Shown here: positions 52,801 to 63,029 of the stretch, one piece after another
How the letters are laid out: every line of letters starts with the position of its first letter
How positions within the stretch are numbered: position 1 is the first letter of the stretch
Origin: Chrysomallon squamiferum
Lineage: Eukaryota; Mollusca; Gastropoda; Neomphalida; Peltospiridae
DNA length: 64,000 nt
NCBI GenBank assembly: GCA_012295275.1
Contig: CM022672.1
Location: forward strand, 17,215,894 to 17,279,893
Reading direction: 5' to 3'
Position numbers and translations under genes: made by a program
The notes under the pieces: generated by a model
Database searches by the model: none
Seen by the model: only the letters and a program-made list of their open reading frames with translations
What the model was told of the DNA's origin: nothing

Positions 52801-55181
52801 TCTCTAATAAATAATATCATTTTTATAATTTAAAAATTAAAAAAAAAGTCTGATGACTTAAAAATAAAGATTTATAGTAAAATATTTAATGGTTCGCTAT
52901 CATTTGGTTTATTCGTTAAATTTTAATATTTAAAATAAAATATTTTTTGTTAATTTCCTTATTTATTTATTTATTTATGTATTTATTTATTTATTTATTT
53001 ATTTATTTTAAACTACTCATTTTGAATATATCTGATTGAAAAAATAATTATTTAAAAGTTAAATAAATCAATTTTTAAATATAAAATTGGGTTGTATGTA
53101 ATAATATATTCCTGTCAACAGCAATTCTTTGGACACCAGCCCCCTCAGGACATTTCTTATAATTGGTTAAATGTAAGTATTTAGACATTGTAATAATTCA
53201 AAACTACTGTTAAACATTTCAGTAGTAGAGAGTACTCATAAATTGTCATATACTGTAATTAAAAATGACTGTTAAATGTTGAATATTGTGATAGTTGAAA
53301 ATATTCTTTAATGACTTGTAGTTCAACATTATCATATTTGAACCAATGCTGTTTAATGATTTCATCGTTGAATTGTCTAATTGTATATGCCTTATTGTCA
53401 AAGATAAACTGCTGGTAATTGTTGAATGTACGATAGCTAAGCAAATGCTGTTTGATCGTTTACATCACAGCATTTACAACAGGTGTAAATGAATGTTGCA
53501 GTTGTTGAAAAACTGGTGTTGGATGTTGTAAAAGTTGAAATAAGAATTACATTTTTAAATAGTTGTTTGTTACTGAATATTGTAATAACTGAATAGCCAC
53601 AGATAATGGAATTAACTGCCATTGTTAACTGCTTAATGTTAAATGTTGTAAAAGTTGAAAAATAATTTTAATTAAATGCCAAGCTTTGTAATATGTGGTT
53701 GAATTGTTAAATGTTGTATGGACAAATATGTTTTGCTAAATGTTAATTGTTGAACATTTTTCACAGTTGAAAGTATAATTATTAATTATTGATTGGTAAC
53801 TATCTGTTGCAAATTTTCAAACATTCTGATAGTTGGACAATATTGTTAATTGTTGAATGTCCTGATAGCTGAAAGTATGTTGTTCATTGTTGAATATCTT
53901 CAGTTAATTTGTGTTAATATCCAGATTGTCAGACCACTGTTAATTATTTAACCGCTTTACAGTTAACTGTTGAATATCCTGATAGTTGAATGACTGCAGT
54001 TAATTGTTGAAAATCTTCATAGTTGAATGTGTACAGTTGTTAAACATCCTGATAGTTGAATAGAAATTGTTAATTGTTGAACATCGTGATAGCTGAACAT
54101 ATGTTGTTAATTGTTGAACATGTTATCTACTGTTAATTGTTGAACATGTTGATAGTTTAATATCTGTTGTTAATTGTTGAATATCCTTGTAGTTGAATAT
54201 CCTAGTAGTTGAATATCCTGGTTGTTGAATATCCTAGTGGTTGAATATCTATATTTAATTGTTGAACATTAAATTTTAAAATCTTCAAGTGTCAAATACC
54301 ATGGTGGTTTCACTACTGATTTAATGCAAAAGTTTTTGGGTGAAAGTATTTAAGGTTTCTGCTGGAAACTTTACTTAAGAATTTAATTAGTCTTGGTTAG
54401 TATGATTATATTATGTTAATTATATTCATATTTGTCTAATTATTGTACAGTAATTTAAATTACAGGCAATGTTACTTGAGTGTGTAATCAGTTAAAAAAA
54501 AATTCAGAAATTTTAGTAATGTTGCAATAATAATAGAAAAAAATAATAGAAAAAAGAAAAGTAAAAATGTAAATATAAACCAAAAAGTAAAAGCAAAATA
54601 AAATCCACTGTAATAACAGAAATGTTTTACAGATGTTTCTTAATTATTCTTAAAGAAAATGAATGATCAGATGTAGACCTCTCTCTCTCTCTTCATTATT
54701 TCTGGTTATATAAGATGAAAAGTAGTCATTTTTCAAAGCTGTATACACCTCTTTTCAATTTCTGCTGTTCTTATATTCAATATATTGTTTTACTTTTATT
54801 TGAATTTAATAAATTATTCAGCTAAAATAAAATGAAAGAAAGAACTTCAGTGGAAATCCAAAATATCTTGTTATTTTCAAAACAGGTATTTTATGTTTTG
54901 TTAAGTAGTTTCATTGTTCATTTAGGTCAAACTGAATCACTATCAAATAAATATAAAGAAGTAAATAATTGTCAAGAAAAAACAAAGATAAATCAAAATA
55001 TGTATGTATAAAATGTTCGAGATTACAAAATTTACAATTTTCTTTTATTTCTATTATTTATTTTCTGATAGAGAAATGATCTTGGTTCAGATTTATTTTC
55101 CTTTTCTGTCAACAGAATCCAGAACACAAATGAATATACAGTTTACTTAGTAAAAAAAAAAAAAAAAAAAAAAAAAAATAT

Positions 55182-55212
<31 letters not shown>

Positions 55213-58200
55213 TCTGTAATGCCTATGAAACTACAAATCATTTCCTCTTGCAGCCTATTGCCATCTTCTGTATTTTCACCATCTGACTTCATACATATAG
55301 TGTTCATTTGTTTTACAATTTACTTACAATTGTCATCATAATATCATTGCATGAGCTTTAGGCCAGTTTTATTTTTTATCATTTTGTATCTGTTATATGT
55401 GTATATATTTATTGTTTCGGTTGTTGTGCTCAGTATATATTTAGCCTGTGAGTTTATAGAAGGAAGGTTGTGGCATCATTTGTATTAAAAAAACTTCATT
55501 TTTGCGATGTTCTCGATTTGATGTTGTGCTACTTTATTTTTATAATTTAGAAATTATTTTACTATCATTTAATTGTTGTTGCTTAAAATGATAAAAGAAT
55601 TAATCTTCTGAAAGATTGTTTAAATAATTCATGTGCTTTTAATGCTTTGGAAGTTTTATTTGTTCAGAACTTAATTTCATTGATAAGCAGATACTTTCAT
55701 TACTTACGGCACTTTTCATTATTATTAGTAGTAAAATAGAAAATAATTTTACTAAAATATTACATATTTATTTATTTGATATAATATGTAATAAGAAAAT
55801 ACCATGCCATGCAAATAATACAACTTCTCATCCATTATTTAAATCTGAAACATCTCAGTAACATTTCTAACAATATGTAATTTTTACTGTTACATATAAT
55901 GGCATATTTTCTAATTTAGTTAAGTATGCTATTAATATTTAATTTCAGTCTTATGATATTCTGACTTTTTATTACATATATTTTAGTAAATATATGCTTA
56001 AAATTTTAATAAATATTCCTTGTTGCTAAATGATGAAATGACAGAACTTTAGATTTTGTTTTAGGGGGAGAAAAAAAGAAAGAAAGAAAAAAATTATTTT
56101 TTACAAGATTTTGGTATTCATTCATTGGTAATTTATACATTTTCAAATAAATAAATAATATATATTATCTGGAAGGTGATACCAAATATATTTTTTTGGG
56201 GAAAAAAAAAAATCAAAATTACAGTTATTAAAAAGTTATGCTCAGTTTTATTGTATTTGAAAATTTTGATTCAAAAAAACTATCAGCAGCTAGTTTTGAC
56301 AGCAGTATCATTTATTTTTCACATTTAAATTAAAATCTTAAAACATTTCAAAAGAATGTTAATGTCAAAATAATATTTTAAAAATTTAGTTTTGAAAATC
56401 CTAATTGATATTACTCTGACATCTGCACACAGGGCAACTGTGTTGCAGTGATGATGAGCATTCTGCGACAAATGACTGAAAACCACTACATCAGCTACAT
56501 CAACAACTTCACAACAAACTATGACGTTCTTGATTTTCTCATGGAGATAATTCTTGTGTTCCGAGATCTTATCAACCGTAATGTTTATCCTGAAGACTGG
56601 GTGGAGATGATTTTACTGCAGAACAGGTTAAATTTAAATTCAAAAATTATTATTTGTTTATATTTTTAAGTAAAAAGATTGTGTGGAAATGATTTTTGAA
56701 GCAGAACTTGTTAAATTTAAATTTTGTAATGTTTTATTCATTAATATTTTTGAATTAGAAGCTACGTACATAACTTTGGCCATACTATTTACTATATTAT
56801 TATACTTTATTATTAAAAAATTGCTGAAGGCAAACATAAGAAATATATTTCTTTGGCCATGTTTTTTTATTCTCGTTTTTTATTCTCGTACTTTTTTTTT
56901 ATTCAAAAATATTACTTACACTAACAAATGAAACATTAGCTTTGACTAGCTTTTACTAAATATATTTAGGTTATTTTTAGCATTATAACAGGTACATTTT
57001 ATATAAGGCTATTGTTTTCACTAATTTATTTACTATTTATTTTAATGATTTTATCAGTATTTATTTAATTTGAATTTTTTTTTATTTTCCAGTATTATTT
57101 TGAGAGCTATGAGATTTTTTGCCATCACCATTCATGAGAAATTCTCAAATCCATTTGAGCAACAGGTTCATTTTTATGTCAATTTATTATTTTATTTATT
57201 TATTTGTTTGTTTGTTTATTATATAAAAGAAATAAGAAAAATACAACTAAAAACTAAACACTCAAAAAAAAAACAAATTAAGCATTATTATAATGAAAAA
57301 TATGTAATGATATTTTTTCATTGCTTACTTTATAAATAACATTAACAAATAAAACAATTTTCTTTTATGAAATTCCCATGTGTTTGATTTTTCTCATTTC
57401 TTCATTTGTATAATTACACAGAAACCATTCTTTAATCATTGTTTATTTTGTTATTTATTTATTATATTATTTTACTTTATATTACTTTACTTTACTTTAA
57501 TTCACATTTTTGTTAAATTTTATTTTTACTTCATTTTTAAATTTTTATTATATGTGTATATATATATATATATATTATTATTATTTTTTTTTAATTCACT
57601 TCATGTTGTAATTTTCATTTTTTATTTCAGTTGTGGAACAATTTTTTCCATTGTGCTATATCATTCCTCACACAAGATTCGTTACAACTGGAACATTTTT
57701 CAGCAGCAAAACGAGAAAAAATTGTTTCCAGGTAACTTTATAAACTTTCTTCACATAAAAAACCCAAAATTTCAGGTGTCATTCATAAATAATTCATATA
57801 ATTTACATTTATTTTTATAGCAAAATTATTATATTGTTATTGATATTTTGTGTTCTGATATGATTATTATTTATTATTTTGCAGATACAAAGATATGAGA
57901 AGAGAAACTGGTTTTGAGATTCGCTCAATGTGGTTTAAATTGGGTTTGTTTATGCTATGGAATAAATCTCTATAATCTGTTTTATAAATAAATAAAAACA
58001 TTAAAATATAGTACATTATGTCAATATCATCAGTTGTTATTAATTAATTAAAATATTAATATACTTAGTACTTGAAAAAAATGCTTTTTTTTACTGTAGA
58101 CTAAAATGAACATTGTTTACTTTTTAAATTTTACATTAATACTTTATTTTTATAAGCTACGATACAAATGGAAATAAACATATCAGGTTTCATTATTTCT

Positions 58201-61200
58201 GAAATTCCTTGGTAAGTGTTTGTTAGCCCACATTTTAGATAGATTTACTGATAATTAATTCTTAATGATGAGCTTATTGTTGAAAGTCAGTGATGATGTA
58301 AATAAAATAATATTTTTTTACTTGTAGGCCACAACAAGATCAGTTTTATCCCAGGCATGGTTGGGCCAATATTGGAGATGACACTGATTCCAGAAACAGG
58401 TACGTTAAAGATTTTCTTGTCTTTTAGGACTTAATTAATTAATGAGCAGTGAATATTTTGAAAAAAAAAAAAAAAAATCAAATAAAATAAACAAAAATAA
58501 TAATAATAATAATTAAAACTTCAAATTTTAGAAATTTTAAATTTTTTTACCTATTGTTTTTATTATTATTAATTTGTTTTATGTTAACTATGTTATAAAT
58601 AGCTGTTCTACTAAATTGGATGTTAAACTGTTTCAGAACTGAGAAAAGCCACTATCCCAATCTTCTTTGACATGATGCTGTGTGAATTTCATCAGCCTGT
58701 GCCTAACTCAAACAGAATACAGGGAAATTTCCATGAGGTATGTTTCTTGAAAAATATTAAAAATTTAAATCTTCTTTACATACTGAAATCCAAAAACTTC
58801 CTAAAACAAGTGAAAAAATAGCACAAAAAAATCAGAAATGCAGATATTGAATGTTTAATTACACAAACTGTGTTTCATTCACAAATTATTAAAAATATTA
58901 TATAAAACTACCTGCAGAATATCTATTTATGAAATCAAAATCCAGAATACTACCAGTTCAAGCATTTTAAGTAATGTATTGTTCAGATTAATTTACAATA
59001 CGAGTACTGTAAAAATGCATTGAATTTTATAAGTTTGATTTCCAAGTTTCTACACATCTTGTTATCATTCCTTCTATGTATGTTGAATTTTATTTTAGTT
59101 TATAATGTGTACATTTATTTATTTATTTATTTATTTATTTAGGTTGAAAATGAAATGATCACTCAGCTGGATGCTCTGGTTGAAGGAGGTCGTGGAGATG
59201 AACAGTACATGGAACTCATATTTCAAATGTATGGCTTTGTTACATTTTGCAAATATTTATGTTTTCTTACATCCATATATATATATACATACACACACAT
59301 ATACACGATTCTGTTTATCAAACTTTTATTTGCAAATCAGATAAAAAACAGTAATTTAATTTTATTTGCCCACAGAAATGTCGAGTACAGTGGCAAATAC
59401 AAACAGCTAGCTGTATAATATGTCATATATGTTTGTATGTGCAAGTCCTGGGAAATGTTTTGTTCATTCGTAAAAGATATTGGAAAGCATTTTGGATAAT
59501 GTTTAATTTTTACAAAATGCTTCAGTTTTCATATCAGTTTTAAAAATTTTATTATTATCTTTTATTATCTGCAGTCTGTATCATCTGTGCGATGGTCATG
59601 CTACTATGCAGTCTCAGGGTCTGATCTTTGTGGAGACAGTCAGAAAACTGTTACAGAGGTTGCTGGAGTACAGACTCATCATGCAGGATGAGGTGAAGGA
59701 ACACAGGATGAGCTGCATAGTCAATCTGCTGGTAATCTCTTTGTTTTTTCTATATTTCGTTTCTTTTTCCTTTCTCTTTTAATTTAATTTAATTTTAGTT
59801 TAATTTTGTATTATTTTATTTTATATTTTGTTTCTTTTTCCTTTCTTTTTTAATTTAATATTTGGATTGTTTAGCAATAGTGTATTCTTTTTTATGTTAT
59901 GTTATTGTTTTTATTAAATTTTCTTATTAAGTTTATTTTGTACTGGGTTTTGCATTATTCCATTTTATATTTTATCACTGTGTTTTTATTTATTTTATTT
60001 CATTTATTTTTATAATTTAATTTACTTGTACTTTATTCAACTTTATATTATCTGACAATTTTAATTATATGTAATTATTTGTTGTTTAATTTTCTACTTA
60101 TTTTTCCAGATTATACTTTACTATTTGTATTTTGTTTTGTTTCATTACTTTATTTGTTTTTTTTAATTTCAAATAATTTTTTTTTTTTTTCCTTAAATTA
60201 ATTATTGCTATTTGTTTTTTTGGCTCTATCACACTTTATATTATTTCAATGTTTTAGTATTTATATATATATATATATTTTTTTTTTTTATTTTGGTTTT
60301 CTTTTCTTTTCTTTTTCTTTATCATTTTGTTATTTTATTTTCATTTAGTGTATTTAATTTTATAAATTAATTTTATTTTTTTATGATTTGATTTGATTTA
60401 GTTTGATTTTATCTTTGTTATATTTCACTTATTTCATTAACTTATTTGTTTCATTATTTATTCTAATAATAAAATATTTTCATTTATTAAGTTCTTTCAC
60501 AACATACTTTAATATATTTACCTACCTAATTATCTATATTCTTATTATTTTTTTTTACTTCTTTTTTTTCAAAATCCACTTTTTTTTTCTTCCTTAGGAC
60601 TTTTACCATGACATTAACCGACAGGAGATGTATATCAGATACCTACACAAACTGTGTGACCTTCACCTTGAGTGTGATAACTTCACTGAAGCTGCTCATA
60701 CACTCATGTTGTACACAAGACTCTTACAGGTCAGATATTTTTTATCTTCTGAGTTCCTGAAAATCAGTTTGCTTACAGTTTTTAAAGTTAAACATTTTGA
60801 CATAGTATAAAAAATTTTTTTTTATCATATTCTGAAATTTAAATTAGTAATAAAGTTATATTAGCAAATTGTGCTAAAATTATGATTAATTATGTATGTT
60901 GAATATAAAACTTGTGCATTAATTTGTCAAATTTTGAAACTTCAAACAATATAACATCATAATAAATTTCAATTTTTGGCTTAATAATAATCTTTTGACA
61001 ATTTTAACAAAAAGCATTAAACTTTTGAAATATTTCATCCATATTAAACTTTTGAAATATTTCATCCATATTAAACTTTCAGCAATATTTATAAAGTATT
61101 TTGATATTTATCATACATTCATTCATTGATTCATAAATGTGTATACTGGGAAAGAAAAAGAAAATGGTTGTTCTACTTTAAAAAAAAAATCTTTTATATA

Positions 61201-62976
61201 TATATGCATATATTTTTTATTTTAATTTCCCAGTGGTCTGATGAAAGTTTGCCGCCCATGTTACAAAACTCTAAATATCCTGGCACTTTCAGTCAGAGAG
61301 GTCTGAAAGAAAAGATTTACTATGACATCATTTCTTACCTCGACAAAGGAAAGGTAACTAGATATTTGTTTTTTACAGACCATTTGTTAAAATATTAAAA
61401 CAGACACTTCCAGAATGTGCTGTTCAACTGATAAATTATATATATTAAATTGGTTACATTTAGACAACCATCCAAAGATTTAAGTTATTTTGTACTGAAG
61501 TGTAATTAAGCAGTCATTCAGCTAAGTGTTTGGTACCAATGTTACTCTGGTGTTGTGTTTCAGATGTGGGAGACAGGTATTGAAATGTGTAAAGAACTGG
61601 CTCGACTCTACGAAGAGGAACTTTTTGATTACAAGCGTCTTAGCACAATTCTTGTATGTTGGATTAAATCATCATCATTATTATTATTATTATTATTATT
61701 ACTATTATTATTACTATTATTATTATTATTATTTCAAAATTATAAAATAACCTTTCAGTCTACAGTCATATTTTAGCATAGTTATATCCTTTTTTTCTTC
61801 ATTTCTTTCAAAGATAATATTTTCGGAGAAGAATTCATAAAAGATATTTTCATTTTAGTGTTATTTTATTAAGAATATTTAAATTCTTTTATTCATTTTT
61901 TATATTTTTTTTTGCTTTCTGGTTTATCTCTGTTTTATTGTTAAGTTCTTTTTTTTTAAATTGTTTTATCTATGTATTTATTTTTGTCTCTGTATCTATC
62001 TGTCTATTGAATTTATCAGTCTCTGAATCACATATGAAGAGGAAGATGGTATAATTATTTTCTTTAACATTTTTAGAAAAGACAAGCAGAGTTGTTTGAT
62101 TGTATTATGAATCAGATGAGACCAGAACCTGAATACTTCAGAGTTGGATATTTTGGTCGAGGTTTCCCCTCTTTCTTGCAGGTATTTCTTACTGTATTTA
62201 AAAACATTTTCTGTTATTTCATTTCTAGCATTAATTAATTTCTTCTCATTGTTTGAGTAAATTTAATATAAGTATTTTTTTTGTTTTAATCACATAAAGA
62301 ATACTTAAATTATATTTTCAATATTTTTAATTTGTCAGTTTTGTTTTTAATTTTTTTAAATTTTTACTTAATTGTTTTGGAAATGTTTCACTGTGAATAA
62401 AATCTCTGTTTTCCTGATATTTTCCAAAATTTTTGTTTCTTTTTCTGTTTTTTTTTATTTTTTATTTTTTTTTTTAGCATTATTTGCAGAATTCATTATT
62501 TCAAATATATTTATTAAACATTTTTTTTCTCCGTTTATTTCTTTTTTCTTTTGTCCTTTTTGATTATTATTATTATTATCATCATCATCATCATTTGGTA
62601 ATGAAAGAAAAAAAAAACATCAACATGCATTTACAAACAACTTCCATATTTCAGAACAAAGTGTACATCTACAGAGGGAAGGAATATGAAAGGCTTGCAG
62701 ATTTCAGTGCCAGAATGCAGACTTTGTTTCCTAATGCTGAGGTGGGTGATACAGAATCAATTTGTGTGCTATGATAGATTTTATGTGTGTGTGTGTAATG
62801 TGCTGTTAATTGAAATACACTTTAAAAAATATAGTAATAAGAAAAACATTTCCAAAATTGTTGTCATAATTTAGTTTTTTCATCTTTTTTATACATTCCA
62901 CAAAGTTAACTGCAGGGGTTTTTTTTCATAATTTTCTTCTGTGTTTTTTAGTTATTTATTATTTATCTATTTATTA

Positions 62977-63029
<53 letters not shown>

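Larger units (their letters stand above)
48272..56432 (+). other. 8.2-kb DOCK intron, the largest in the window
   Basis: A phase-0 intron between [11 protein letters not shown] and [14 protein letters not shown]. It is mostly very AT-rich DNA with homopolymers and (TTTA)n. Separate entries cover a 51-nt cassette-exon candidate, antisense exon-like sequence at 51.9-52.6 kb and a minisatellite. A 36-nt element at 49187-49222 also has an acceptor (GTTCCAG), a donor (GTATGG) and phase 0/0, and shares TTCCAAGATTG plus CAGTCA at identical spacing with the preceding exon, so it may be a relic of exon duplication. Confidence 0.7.

Noticed and set aside
55230-55310. Minus-strand ATG frame [20 protein letters not shown] as a possible first exon of a nested gene
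   Set aside because: No donor and a stop in the adjoining TTTA repeat; too short to support, although it lies in the same intron as the antisense candidates.
57380-57820. 146-codon + strand frame
   Set aside because: The true DOCK exon here (57631-57731) is read in another frame; the long frame is AT-rich intron read-through.
59378-59420. Acceptor-like CCCACAG followed by [14 protein letters not shown] and a stop, between DOCK exons 36 and 37
   Set aside because: No donor follows, and the family sequence continues instead from the exon at 59575 (CTG TAT CAT CTG), so it is probably intronic.
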